Below are positions 9,321-17,781 of a stretch of DNA of 64,000 nt, one piece after another (the stretch's first letter is position 1; each line of letters begins with the position of its first letter). Position numbers and translations under genes: made by a program. The notes under the pieces are model-generated. The model ran no database searches. It worked only from the letters and a program-made list of their open reading frames with translations, and was not told the origin of the DNA. This DNA comes from Bdellovibrionales bacterium. Its GTDB lineage: Bacteria; Bdellovibrionota; Bdellovibrionia; Bdellovibrionales; UBA1609. The stretch is taken from assembly GCA_020628165.1 (NCBI GenBank), contig JAHDFM010000012.1:27012-91011 (forward strand), in the 5' to 3' direction.

Positions 9321-10541
9321 ATGTTAGAAGTTTTTAACCTGCTAGACTTAAGTCAAAATATTGAGTTTCAATATTTCATTCTTTTTTCTGTGCTTTTGCT
9401 TGTTCCTAAAATTTTGCAACGCTTTTCAATACCGACAGCCATCACGGCTCTTTTTCTTGGTATCTTAACAAGCTTAGGTCTTGGGTGGTTTCAAGATGAT
9501 CAGTTGGTTCTTATGTTATCCAGGCTTGGTATCACTTCTTTATTTCTATTTGCTGGCATGGAGGTTGAGTTTGATGAGCTTCGCAAAGACGCCAAGTATT
9601 TGAGTTATCATATTCTACAAATTGTTTTTATCACTGTCATTGTAGCACTTGCCATGGCTTATCTTTTTGAGATTCCTGTTCGCCCGGCTCTTGTTCTGTC
9701 TTTAGGTATCATGTCGCCATCCACTGGGTTTATTTTAAACTCACTTAACGGATTCGATTACACTGCCAAACAAAAGCATTGGATCCGCTCAAAAGCTATT
9801 TCTGCTGAACTTGTTGCTATCATCATGATGTTTTTTGTTTTGCAGACAGAATCAGTGTCAGAGTTTGCCATCTCTTCTGGTTCTATCATTTTTATGATCA
9901 TCCTATTGCCGTTATTTTTTAAGTTTTTTATTAAAGTCATTGCTCCTTTTGCGAAGGATTCAGAAGTTTCTTTTCTTATCCTCATTGCCTTGTTATGTGG
10001 CGTAATCACTACAAAGCTTGGAACCTATTACTTAGTTGGAGCCTTTATAGTTGGGATGACAGCTGGACGTTTTACCCATTTTATTAAAATGGAAAAGTCC
10101 AAAGACTTTTTAATCGCTATTTCTTTTTTCTTTACCTTTTTTGTGCCCTTTTACTTTTATAAAGCAGGTATGAGCTTTCCACTAGATATGCTCAATATGA
10201 AAGGGGTGATGTACGGAGTTGGGTTCTTAGCTGTTTTTCTACCTTTAAGAGTTATTTACATGAAAATTTCAATTTGGCTTTTCTTAAAAGAGCATTGGAA
10301 CGACAATATTGAAATCACCTTTTCATTACTGCCAACCTTAATCTTCGGCTTAGTCATGGCTATGATTCTTCAAGATAGATTTGATATTCCACCTGAGTTA
10401 ATAACAGGTTTGCTCATCTATACAATTGGCTCCAGTATCATACCTTCCTTGTTTCTCAAAAAAGCTCCCAGAGAAGCTTATGATTCATCTTTTATCACCA
10501 AGCACTCTCATAGTAAGCACAAAAGCTTGAGGAATGTTTAA
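9321..10541 (+). CDS. Monovalent cation:proton antiporter, CPA2 (KefB/NapA-like) membrane domain
   Basis: About 406 residues, nearly all membrane-spanning (11-13 helices), matching the Na_H_Exchanger domain: ITALFLGILTSLGLGWF near the N-terminus, LFLFAGMEVEFDEL (the conserved F-x-A-G-hE motif of CPA2 helix 3), SPSTGFILNSL and GAFIVGMTAGR. It ends after the transport domain with no TrkA-N regulatory domain, so it is a short antiporter. GTG 9315 is in frame too; AGGA at 9307-9310 sits 4 nt before GTG and 10 nt before ATG 9321, so the start is uncertain. The next gene (SUI1) begins 10 nt later. Confidence 0.87.
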   Translation: MLEVFNLLDLSQNIEFQYFILFSVLLLVPKILQRFSIPTAITALFLGILTSLGLGWFQDDQLVLMLSRLGITSLFLFAGMEVEFDELRKDAKYLSYHILQIVFITVIVALAMAYLFEIPVRPALVLSLGIMSPSTGFILNSLNGFDYTAKQKHWIRSKAISAELVAIIMMFFVLQTESVSEFAISSGSIIFMIILLPLFFKFFIKVIAPFAKDSEVSFLILIALLCGVITTKLGTYYLVGAFIVGMTAGRFTHFIKMEKSKDFLIAISFFFTFFVPFYFYKAGMSFPLDMLNMKGVMYGVGFLAVFLPLRVIYMKISIWLFLKEHWNDNIEITFSLLPTLIFGLVMAMILQDRFDIPPELITGLLIYTIGSSIIPSLFLKKAPREAYDSSFITKHSHSKHKSLRNV

Positions 10542-10551
10542 TGGAGTCTTT

Positions 10552-10893
10552 ATGAGTAAAAATACCCGCCTTGTTTACAGCACAGATGGTTCCCATGAAA
10601 AGATCTGTAAAACTTGCAAAAATGCACCTTGTGATTGTCAAAAGCCTGTCACGGTTGTTCCTAGTGAAACTCTATTAAAAGTCTTTGTTGAAAAAAAAGG
10701 GCGTGGGGGCAAACTTGTAACTGTTGTTTCAGAGCTCCCTTTTAACCCTGATTATTTTAAAAAGCTGAGTAAAAAATTAAAGAGTCATTGTGGCTCTGGC
10801 GGTACTTTTAAAAATAACACCATTGAGATCCAAGGTGACCATAAAGTTAAGCTTAAAGTGTATTTAGAAAATCTTGGCTTTAAAGTGCGCTAG
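10552..10893 (+). CDS. yciH: SUI1/eIF1-like translation factor (YciH family)
   Basis: A 113-residue YciH-type protein. The frame opens upstream at 10534 (overlapping the antiporter gene), but the GGAG at 10543-10546 sets ATG 10552 as the start (MSKNTRLVYST). A Cys-rich N-terminal segment (CKTCKNAPCDC, residues ~18-28) could bind metal and is followed by the SUI1 core: VEKKGRGGKLVTVVSELP, LKSHCGSGGTFKNNTIEIQG and LENLGFKVR. YciH relatives affect start-site fidelity on the 30S subunit. Co-transcribed with the antiporter. Confidence 0.9.
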   Translation: MSKNTRLVYSTDGSHEKICKTCKNAPCDCQKPVTVVPSETLLKVFVEKKGRGGKLVTVVSELPFNPDYFKKLSKKLKSHCGSGGTFKNNTIEIQGDHKVKLKVYLENLGFKVR

Positions 10894-11030
10894 ACATCAC
10901 TTAAAAATTTTGTTTGAAATTATACAATGACAAGCTGAAACATCAGCTGGACTTCTCAGTTAAAACCTGAATGGCTCTTAACAGAAACCTGACATTCATC
11001 GATTGTCAGTCTTGATTTACCTCATTTTTC

Positions 11031-11059
11031 TTGAACAATTGCAGTATCTTTATTTTAAT
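11031..11059 (+). promoter_or_regulatory. Possible sigma70 promoter of the YceI gene
   Basis: TTGAAC, 17-nt spacer, TTTAAT, about 60 nt before the YceI start codon. A second AT-rich -10-like box (AAATTATAC) lies downstream, so the exact start is open. Confidence 0.3.
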
Positions 11060-11120
11060 AGTGCTTAAATTATACGGCTCTAGATTAAGAGCCCACAGAC
11101 AAACATAAAAGGATAAAAAA

Positions 11121-11729
11121 ATGTTAAAATTTGCAAAACTTCTAACCGTGCCACTCGTGCTCTTTTCTCTTTCTTCTTTTGCCAGTAAAACTGACAAAGT
11201 TGTTCCAATGCCTAAAACAAAACCAAAGGCTGTCAGTAAGGTTGATTTAAAAACAAGTACATTTAGATGGACGGGAACAAAAAAAATTGGTGATAAACAT
11301 TACGGTCCAATCAAGTTAAAGTCTGCTGACATCATGGTCAAAGACAACAAAGTTGTTAACGGTGAATTTGTTATGGATATGACAACGATTGATTCAGATG
11401 ACATGAAAGGATCCCCTTATAAAAAGAAGTTGGTTGATCACTTAAAAGATCCTGATTTTTTCAATGTTCAAAAATTTCCAGCTGCAAAGTTAGTTATTAC
11501 AAGCTTAGGCAAGGAAAACACAGCAAAGGGCCAACTCACAATCAAGGGTAAAACTTTGCCAATCACTATTCCGTACACTCAAAAAGACAACCAGTTCACT
11601 GGTAAAATGACATTTGATAGAACTAAATATGGCATTACTTACAGTTCAGCCAACTTCTTCAAGAAACTTGCTGACAAGAAGATCATCAACAACGATGTGA
11701 CGGTCGACTTTGTTGTTAATTTAAAGTAA
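11121..11729 (+). CDS. Periplasmic YceI-family lipocalin-like protein
   Basis: A 202-residue protein. Sec signal peptide (residues 1-22, ending SFAS), a short Lys/Pro linker, then the YceI beta-barrel: TSTFRWTGTKKIGDKHYG, GEFVMDMTTIDSDDM, LVDHLKDPDFFNVQKFP (the family's HL-x-sxdFF-v-xyP motif), TIKGKTLPITIPYT and FDRTKYGITY. YceI proteins bind polyisoprenoid or other long lipids in a barrel cavity. Ribosome site AAAAGGA. Followed by a clear terminator at 11740. Confidence 0.93.
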   Translation: MLKFAKLLTVPLVLFSLSSFASKTDKVVPMPKTKPKAVSKVDLKTSTFRWTGTKKIGDKHYGPIKLKSADIMVKDNKVVNGEFVMDMTTIDSDDMKGSPYKKKLVDHLKDPDFFNVQKFPAAKLVITSLGKENTAKGQLTIKGKTLPITIPYTQKDNQFTGKMTFDRTKYGITYSSANFFKKLADKKIINNDVTVDFVVNLK

Positions 11730-11739
11730 TAACTATTTT

Positions 11740-11770
11740 AGCGCTCATTTTGTGAAATTTAATGAGCGCT
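11740..11770 (+). terminator. Intrinsic terminator after the YceI gene
   Basis: A 10-bp stem (AGCGCTCATT / AATGAGCGCT) around an 11-nt loop, followed by CTCTTATTCTCTT. It lies between the YceI stop and the start of the next gene; an in-frame ATG at 11762 falls inside the stem and is therefore unlikely to be used. Confidence 0.7.
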
Positions 11771-11794
11771 CTCTTATTCTCTTATAGGGAAGCT

Positions 11795-12508
11795 ATGACT
11801 CATTTTCTAAAAATTCTTACTCTTGCTGCATTTCTTTTCACTCAACACTTGTCGTTGGCCAATAAAACAGAAAAATATAAAGGCATCGCCTATAACGACA
11901 AAAATGAAATCGTTTATATTGAAAATCACACAGTTCAGTTTTCAAAAGAGGGTAAGGCTTTAAGCTCCTCCACCAAGTATGTAAACCCCAAAGGTAAAGT
12001 GATCGGAACACTTGAATCTGATTTTACTAACAGCCTTTCTGCTCCTGCCTATAAATACATGGACCTGCGCCATAAAAAAGGTCATGGCATTAAATATGAG
12101 AAAGGCAAATTGGTTCTTATTCAATACAACAAAGATGGTACGCAAAAATCAAAAGTTCTCAACGAAAAATTCACTCCAGATAGTCTTATTGTCGGTTGCC
12201 AAGGCTTGCATTATTACCTGATTGCCAACTTTGAAAAGATTAAAAAAATCAAAAACAAACCGGTAAAATTCCTCACACCAGGTAATTTAAGTTACTTTAA
12301 CTTTAAGCTGAGTCATCTTGGCTTGAACAAAAAAAATCAAATCGAGCTTGAAGCCAAAATTTCAAATTTAATTCTGAGAATTTTTGCTCCTACATTAAAC
12401 ATGCTTTACAATTCAAAAACTAAACGACTTGTAAGTTATGATGGGTTATCTAATATCACAGATGACAACGACAAAAACCAGTCGGTAAAGATTGTTTATC
12501 AGTATTAA
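11795..12508 (+). CDS. Exported hypothetical protein
   Basis: Not recognised. ATG 11795 is chosen because an AGGGAAG ribosome site precedes it and it begins a proper signal peptide (residues 1-22, LSLA|NK); the longer frame from 11762 starts inside a terminator stem. Mature protein ~215 residues, Lys-rich, with beta-strand pattern (KYKGIAYNDKNEIVYIENHTV, YVNPKGKVIGTLESDF) reminiscent of a jelly-roll or lipocalin-like periplasmic fold. Single Cys (GCQGLHYY). One of several exported unknowns in tandem here. Confidence 0.7.
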   Translation: MTHFLKILTLAAFLFTQHLSLANKTEKYKGIAYNDKNEIVYIENHTVQFSKEGKALSSSTKYVNPKGKVIGTLESDFTNSLSAPAYKYMDLRHKKGHGIKYEKGKLVLIQYNKDGTQKSKVLNEKFTPDSLIVGCQGLHYYLIANFEKIKKIKNKPVKFLTPGNLSYFNFKLSHLGLNKKNQIELEAKISNLILRIFAPTLNMLYNSKTKRLVSYDGLSNITDDNDKNQSVKIVYQY

Positions 12509-12704
12509 TCAAATTAACAAAAACCTAGATTCTATTATTTTATTATAATTGGGCTTAATCTTACTTGATTTAGTTCAAGATATATCATGTCAATTAAGCA
12601 AAACTTATATACATATTAGTCTAGTTCTTATAGAAGATCAGCTTGTAGTCAACTCACATTTATTATAGAATTTTGAATAACTAAGTAGTTCTACGGGGAA
12701 TTTG

Positions 12705-13106
12705 ATGTTAAAAAACCTTTTAGCTTTATTAAGTATTCTTTTTTTAGTCTCTTGTTCAACTATTAAAAAGGAATCAAATACTATTTCTAGATCAACTGCT
12801 ACAAACTCAACTTCATTAAATTTTTCTTTTTGTGATCAATTTATATTAATAAGTGGAAACCTTATAGATGAAGGCCAAATTCCTCCACCAAAAATTGAAC
12901 ACCTATCATCAGGAAGTAACTTAGTGAGTAGAAACCTCCAATGCCCGTACATACTTGTTGAAAATTGGCGAGGTAAGGATGTTGAGCTTTTTTATAACCT
13001 TGTTAGGGATACAGGAAAACAATGTGATTACAGTAGGGCAACTACTTCAGGTGCTAGATCAAATTCAACTGATATAACTACTCTTCAGTGTTATCCTAAG
13101 AAATAA
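12705..13106 (+). CDS. Small lipoprotein of unknown function
   Basis: A 133-residue protein starting at ATG 12705 behind CGGGGAA. Lipoprotein signal MLKNLLALLSILFLVSC, so Cys18 would be lipidated. The mature part is Ser/Thr-rich at first, then contains five more Cys residues. No family recognised. It stands alone between AT-rich gaps of 193 and 181 nt. Confidence 0.68.
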   Translation: MLKNLLALLSILFLVSCSTIKKESNTISRSTATNSTSLNFSFCDQFILISGNLIDEGQIPPPKIEHLSSGSNLVSRNLQCPYILVENWRGKDVELFYNLVRDTGKQCDYSRATTSGARSNSTDITTLQCYPKK

Positions 13107-13287
13107 ATATTACTGAAATATTCTCTTGCAGTTATTTTGAGTTTAATAAACTCTCTTTATCATATGCTATTTTTAGAAATCTCAATAGAAGTCAAATTCA
13201 TCTAAAAATGAATTAGTATAGTTATTTTTATGCTTTTGGCTCAGTTCTTGCTCATTCTTAATATAAAAATATATTAAGGAGACATAT

Positions 13288-13662
13288 ATGCAAATTATTA
13301 CTGTACTAATTACAGGGTTGTTTATTTTCGCTACAAATTCTTATGCAGAAGACTGTGGCAATTGCTCGGCAGCTGAAGACTTTAGCCGTTTACAACAAAT
13401 GGAAAGAGCTTCAGAAGTGAGTGTTGATCTTCAAGAGAGAGTGGATAAAGCTAAATCCTTAGCTGAAACAGATAAATCTCTTGATGGGTTTCGCGTAGAA
13501 ACCGAAGGAAGAGTCGTTTATGTAGCCAATGAAATTAAGGTGTGTCGTCTTGAGAGAACAAAACGACTCGGCCCTGGCCCCATGTTGGATGGCTTTTGGA
13601 ACTCCTATTTTTTGAACTGTAAAGATAGAAACATCAAAGCTTGGCCTCCTGCTGGTGAATGA
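13288..13662 (+). CDS. Small exported Cys-containing protein
   Basis: A 124-residue protein with a strong AAGGAGA ribosome site and a signal peptide (residues 1-20, SYA|ED). Mature part opens with CGNC, has a helical middle and two further Cys (IKVCRLERT, FLNCKDR), so two disulfides are possible. Ends at WPPAGE. The CGNC does not sit in a thioredoxin-like context. Function unknown. The lipoprotein gene at 13681 follows after 18 nt and is probably co-transcribed. Confidence 0.7.
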   Translation: MQIITVLITGLFIFATNSYAEDCGNCSAAEDFSRLQQMERASEVSVDLQERVDKAKSLAETDKSLDGFRVETEGRVVYVANEIKVCRLERTKRLGPGPMLDGFWNSYFLNCKDRNIKAWPPAGE

Positions 13663-13680
13663 TTTATTCGACCAAGCATA

Positions 13681-14598
13681 ATGTTTAAGTTCGGACTGTT
13701 GTCTCTTATTTTAATTTTTTCTTTTTCCTGTACTAGTCAAAAAGAATTTTCAATAGAGCATAAAACATGGAATCAGTGGACTAAAAATAGAGCCTTTTCT
13801 ACAGCTCATTATGGCTCAACTATATGTCATATATGGAACGGTCGAGCTAAAAAATTGTTTTTAATTGAAGCTTATGGTCGATGCTCTTTTGAGAAATCTC
13901 AATCTGATGGGCCTTATTTAGGACAATTACTTTTTAAAAAAGATCATATTTTTTGGATTAAAAATAATGACAGAAAAGAAAATCTATTAGAAGCGAACAA
14001 TTTATTTGATCTAAATACTAATGAGAATGGTCCAGATTTTTTAAAAATTGCAAAAACACCAGTGAAAAAAAAATACTTCCTTTCAGCAGAATTGTGGAAA
14101 GCTAAAGGTACAAACTTTTCTTATTTTTTAAGCTATCATGATACAAAAAAGTTCAAAAGTCTCAAAGAGCGGCTTAACCAAGTTAATAAGTCCTATTTTA
14201 AATACAATCCTTCTCTTAATGTGACCGCACAATATACTGAAAGTAATAAAATAATAATTTCTCTTCAGAAAAGTAAAAAAGGGACAACTAAGAAACTTTA
14301 TAAGAAGGGAACTTTATCATTTGAACTTAAAGGTCAACGCTATTTTTTATCTGTCTATAGCGATGAAGATGGAAAAATACACAAGCATTTAATGTTTCAA
14401 GATTTGACTTCTGGAACATCTACTTTTGGTGGTGGGCGTTACTTAAATACTCCTGACTTAAACAGCTCCAATATTAAAGTAGACTTCAATTACTCCAAAA
14501 ACCCAATGTGTGCCTATACAAGTGCATGGAACTGCACAGTTCCTGATGATTCTTTACAAGTTGCCATTAAAGCAGGTGAAAAATATTTAAAAAACTAG
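13681..14598 (+). CDS. DUF1684-like lipoprotein
   Basis: A 305-residue lipoprotein (signal MFKFGLLSLILIFSFSC, Cys17). The C-terminal third matches the DUF1684 pattern: LSFELKGQRYFLSVYSDED, TFGGGRYLNTPDL, VDFNYSKNPMCAYTSAWNC and QVAIKAGEKY, where that family has a GGRyl...DFN.aYNP.CA....C..P....l...i.aGEk signature. The N-terminal ~150 residues are less conserved. Biochemical role of the family is not established to my knowledge. No clear ribosome site, so translation may be coupled to the gene 18 nt upstream. Confidence 0.75.
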   Translation: MFKFGLLSLILIFSFSCTSQKEFSIEHKTWNQWTKNRAFSTAHYGSTICHIWNGRAKKLFLIEAYGRCSFEKSQSDGPYLGQLLFKKDHIFWIKNNDRKENLLEANNLFDLNTNENGPDFLKIAKTPVKKKYFLSAELWKAKGTNFSYFLSYHDTKKFKSLKERLNQVNKSYFKYNPSLNVTAQYTESNKIIISLQKSKKGTTKKLYKKGTLSFELKGQRYFLSVYSDEDGKIHKHLMFQDLTSGTSTFGGGRYLNTPDLNSSNIKVDFNYSKNPMCAYTSAWNCTVPDDSLQVAIKAGEKYLKN

Positions 14599-14612
14599 TG
14601 ATAAAAAAACAA

Positions 14613-14641
14613 CGTCATCCTGAGCGGAGCGAAGGATGACG
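14613..14641. repeat. REP-like palindromic repeat, copy 1
   Basis: CGTCATCC ... GGATGACG, 8-bp arms around TGAGCGGAGCGAA. It lies between convergent gene ends (14598 and 14721). Related copies lie near 21171, 24374, 45471, 53963 and 55785. Confidence 0.75.
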
Positions 14642-14720
14642 GAACTTCTCTCATGATGAAAGTGTTTTGCTCTTTCTCACAATATTTTTTCAATTGCACA
14701 ACACTATTGTGGTAGTGATA

Positions 14721-15254
14721 TCAATTGTGTTGAATGAATTTTATATCTTTTGTTGAATAATGTATGTTATCTAGTTTGTTGATGAGGTCGTTCACATATT
14801 CTTTTGAAACTGATTTGTCTCTTGTCATGATCCATACATAAGATTGATTAGGAACGCCAACGATGGTCCACTGATAATCTTCATCTAGTGCCAGCACTAA
14901 GTAATCTAATTTTAATGGCCATAGAGGCTGAACTTTCCAATGAGCTTTTGAGTCTTGGTTGTGGATCCAGGCTTTTTGTTTGATCACTTTTTCAGGCCCG
15001 TCGAAACTGTCTTTATTGAATGAAAAGTGAATATCAATGCGGTTCTTTTTTTCATTCCAAATGTATCTTTCTAAGGAGTTATAAGCGCCTTTTTCAAGAA
15101 AGGTGGTGCGGCCAGCAACAACGTACCAATCGCCCATGAATCGTTCTATATCGACCTTTTCAACTGTTTGCATGTACTTCACAGATGTGCACCCCATATT
15201 TAACAAAAAAAGACTTAACAATAAAAAACAGGTGTAAAAAAAATTAGTGTGCAT
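14721..15254 (-). CDS. blc: Bacterial lipocalin, outer-membrane lipoprotein (Blc-like)
   Basis: A 177-residue Blc-type lipocalin. Lipoprotein signal ending LLNMGC (Cys22). Lipocalin signature GDWYVVAGR (GxW motif, ~residues 41-49), then KAHWKVQPLWPLKLDYLVLALDEDYQWTIVGVP, matching the Blc WPF...Y.vl.lD.dY.w..vg.P pattern, and WIMTRD. Binds lysophospholipid or fatty acid at the outer membrane in E. coli. Its ATG overlaps the stop of the upstream ABC-F gene by 11 nt, so the two share an mRNA. Confidence 0.92.
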   Translation of the reverse strand: MHTNFFYTCFLLLSLFLLNMGCTSVKYMQTVEKVDIERFMGDWYVVAGRTTFLEKGAYNSLERYIWNEKKNRIDIHFSFNKDSFDGPEKVIKQKAWIHNQDSKAHWKVQPLWPLKLDYLVLALDEDYQWTIVGVPNQSYVWIMTRDKSVSKEYVNDLINKLDNIHYSTKDIKFIQHN

Positions 15255-16839
15255 ATTTTTGCTTTATGTATTCGTTAAACTCTATATATCTATCGTCCAC
15301 TAATTTGCTATCGATGTCTATGATTCTATCAGCAACGGTTTGAATGAATTCATGATCATGGGAACTAAATAGCACTGTGCCCTTGAACCTTTTAATGCCG
15401 TCATTCACGGATGTGATGCTCTCAAGGTCTAAGTGATTGGTTGGGCCGTCTAGCATCAGTACATTGGCTCCCGACAACATCATTTTAGAAAGCATGCAAC
15501 GTACTTTTTCTCCTCCAGACAAGACATCTGGCTTTTTTAAAGCTTCGTCACGGCTAAACAACATCTTACCTAAAAACCCGCGTATGAACTCTTCTTCTTT
15601 ATTTTCAGAGTAATCTCTCAACCATTCAACTAAGTTATCAGCTTGAGAGCCAGCGAAGTATTCCGTGTTGTCCGATGGAAAGTAACTGTGAGTGGTTGTC
15701 ACTCCCCAAGAGTAAGTGCCTGAATCAGCTTCCATTTCTCCGGCAAGTATTTGAAAGAGAGTCGTTATCGCTAAATCACTGCTGCCCATCAAAACAATTT
15801 TATCACCTTTTTTGACATTGAAGGTGATGTTATCAAGCACCTTTTCACCGTCGATGGTTTTTGAAATGCCATCGACCATAAGTATGTCTTTACCGGCCTC
15901 GCGGTGAGAGTCAAAAAACACATACGGATACTTTCTTGTTGAAATAGGCATGTCGTTGAGTTCAAGCTTCTCTAGCTGCTTTTGCCTTGAGGTGGCTTGT
16001 TTTGATTTAGCCGCATTGGCACTAAATCTCTGAATGAACTTTTTAAGTTCTTTAGCTTTGTCTTCATTTTTTTTGTTTTGATCTGAACGAAGCCTTAAAG
16101 CAAGCTCTGAAGCTTGTTTCCAGAAGTCATAGTTACCTGTGTAAGTGGTGATTTTGCCAAAGTCGATGTCGGCAATGTGAGTGCAAACTTGATTTAAAAA
16201 GTGCCTATCGTGCGAAACAACTATAACTGTGTTTTCAAAGCTAAATAAAAAATCTTCTAACCATTTGATGGCTTTAATATCGAGATGGTTAGTTGGCTCA
16301 TCTAAAAGTAAGATGTCTGGGCTTCCAAATAAAGCTTGTGCCAAAAGAACTTTAACCTTCACTTTGGTTTCAAGGTCTTTCATTAATTTATCATTGAATG
16401 AGGAGTCTAAACCAAGACCGGCTAAAATGATTTCAGCATCACTCTCAGCCTCCCAGCCGTTCATTTCAGCAAACTGCGTTTCAAGCTCTGAGGCCTTTAA
16501 CCCATCTTCATCAGAAAAATCTGGTTTGGCGTAGATCTCGTCTTTTTCTTTCATAATTTTATAAAGTTTATGGTTGCCCATAATAACTGTCTCTAAAACT
16601 TTATTTTCGTCATAGGCATAGTGGTTCTGTTTCAAGACGGACATTCTAAGACCAGGAGTCATATGGATTTTTCCAGACTGAGCTTCCACTTCTCCTGAAA
16701 GGATTTTTAGAAAGGTCGACTTACCAGCACCGTTGGCTCCAATCAAACCATAACAATTGCCTGGAGTGAATTTAACATTCACTTCATCAAAGAGCTTTTT
16801 ACTACCATAACTGAGAGCAATATTTTCAGTGCTTATCAT
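15244..16839 (-). CDS. ABC-F family ATPase (YbiT/YkpA-like)
   Basis: A 531-residue soluble protein with two ABC domains and no membrane segment. Domain 1: Walker A GANGAGKST (~34-42), Walker B LLLDEPTNHLD, switch SHDRH. Domain 2: the usual Walker A is replaced by GSSDLAITT with no Lys, although the signature LSGGEKVR is intact; Walker B reads LMLDGPTNHLD, with Gly for the catalytic Glu. Domain 1's signature is degenerate (ETKVKVKVLLAQA). A helical linker (~245-305) separates the domains. ABC-F proteins act on ribosomes. The Lys-less second site recalls YkpA-type members, from memory. Confidence 0.9.
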   Translation of the reverse strand: MISTENIALSYGSKKLFDEVNVKFTPGNCYGLIGANGAGKSTFLKILSGEVEAQSGKIHMTPGLRMSVLKQNHYAYDENKVLETVIMGNHKLYKIMKEKDEIYAKPDFSDEDGLKASELETQFAEMNGWEAESDAEIILAGLGLDSSFNDKLMKDLETKVKVKVLLAQALFGSPDILLLDEPTNHLDIKAIKWLEDFLFSFENTVIVVSHDRHFLNQVCTHIADIDFGKITTYTGNYDFWKQASELALRLRSDQNKKNEDKAKELKKFIQRFSANAAKSKQATSRQKQLEKLELNDMPISTRKYPYVFFDSHREAGKDILMVDGISKTIDGEKVLDNITFNVKKGDKIVLMGSSDLAITTLFQILAGEMEADSGTYSWGVTTTHSYFPSDNTEYFAGSQADNLVEWLRDYSENKEEEFIRGFLGKMLFSRDEALKKPDVLSGGEKVRCMLSKMMLSGANVLMLDGPTNHLDLESITSVNDGIKRFKGTVLFSSHDHEFIQTVADRIIDIDSKLVDDRYIEFNEYIKQKYAH

Positions 16840-17186
16840 GACCTCATCCTTTCATTTTAAGGGCGCAACCATATGAGACAAAACTTAAAGACGTCTTATC
16901 TTTTGGTGTCGTCTTTTTAGAACAAATAATAAGTAATATCTCTCATAAATGCTGGTTGTTGACAAGTCTTGTCAGACGGAGTTTTGCAGGATAGATGACG
17001 AGAATTGAAATAAGATTTGCTTTTTCAACCTTTCTTTAAATAATGTGTTTTATGGCTATTTGTCCTCTTCGTTGCAAATATTAGAATTTTGTTCAAATAA
17101 GCCAGGTTGAGTTAATACAACTTTACTTGAATATATAGCTAGAGCCCTTTAAAGTTTTTGTACAAACCAAAAAAAGGAGAATTTAT
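16840..17186. other. Divergent intergenic region between ABC-F and kbp
   Basis: A 347-nt AT-rich gap with no convincing gene. It contains a weak hairpin (AAAGACG 16887-16893 with CGTCTTT 16910-16916, 16-nt loop) and a perfect 15-nt palindrome TGACAAGTCTTGTCA at 16960-16974 that looks like an operator. AT-rich sequence at 17107-17138 (TTGAGT, then TATATA) could hold the kbp promoter, but spacing is poor. Confidence 0.5.
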
Positions 17187-17642
17187 ATGGGTTTATTTAG
17201 TTTTATCGCCGACAAAGGCATGCAACTTTTCGGTTCTAACGACGCACAAGAAAACACTGAAAAAGCACAAAAAATCACTGAATTTGTGTCTCAAATGGGG
17301 TTGAATGTTGAAAACTTTGCAGTGACTGTGGATAACGACAAAGCCACCATCCAAGGTCAAGCTAACAGCAGTGAAACAAGAGAAAAAGTCATCCTTGCCG
17401 TTGGCAACATTGAAGGAATTTCTCAAGTTGATGATCAATTAACGGTAACGACTCCAGCTCCAGAAGCTCAGTTCTACACTGTGCAAAGTGGCGACAGCTT
17501 ATCTAAAATTGCTAAGCAATTTTACGGTGACCCGATGAAGTACCCACAAATCTTTGATGCTAATAAGCCAATGTTAGCTGATCCAGATAAAATTTACCCG
17601 GGTCAAACTTTAAGAATCCCAGATGAGAATACACTCGCATAA
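17187..17642 (+). CDS. kbp: BON-LysM potassium-binding protein (Kbp/YgaU)
   Basis: A 151-residue protein of the same length and domain order as E. coli Kbp: short N-terminus (MGLFSFIADKGMQLFG), BON domain (~residues 28-88: FAVTVDNDKATIQGQANS, ILAVGNIEGISQVDDQL) and C-terminal LysM (~97-147: YTVQSGDSLSKIAKQFYGDP, IYPGQTLRIP). No signal peptide, so probably cytoplasmic as in E. coli, where it binds K+ and changes conformation. AAAAAGGAG ribosome site and a strong terminator follow the gene, making it monocistronic. Confidence 0.95.
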   Translation: MGLFSFIADKGMQLFGSNDAQENTEKAQKITEFVSQMGLNVENFAVTVDNDKATIQGQANSSETREKVILAVGNIEGISQVDDQLTVTTPAPEAQFYTVQSGDSLSKIAKQFYGDPMKYPQIFDANKPMLADPDKIYPGQTLRIPDENTLA

Positions 17643-17669
17643 TTGAATTATTATATCGTTAAAAAAACA

Positions 17670-17700
17670 AAAAGCATTTCACCACTGGTGAAATGCTTTT
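17670..17700 (+). terminator. Intrinsic terminator of kbp
   Basis: A perfect 13-bp or longer stem (AAAGCATTTCACC / GGTGAAATGCTTT) with a 3-nt loop, followed by TTTTTTTATG. A-tract on the other side makes it potentially bidirectional. Confidence 0.92.
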
Positions 17701-17781
17701 TTTATGTTTGAGGGTTAAATTACTAGCTCTCTTTTTAGTTTCAGTATGTTTTTAACCTGGAAAATGTAATAACGCTCACAT

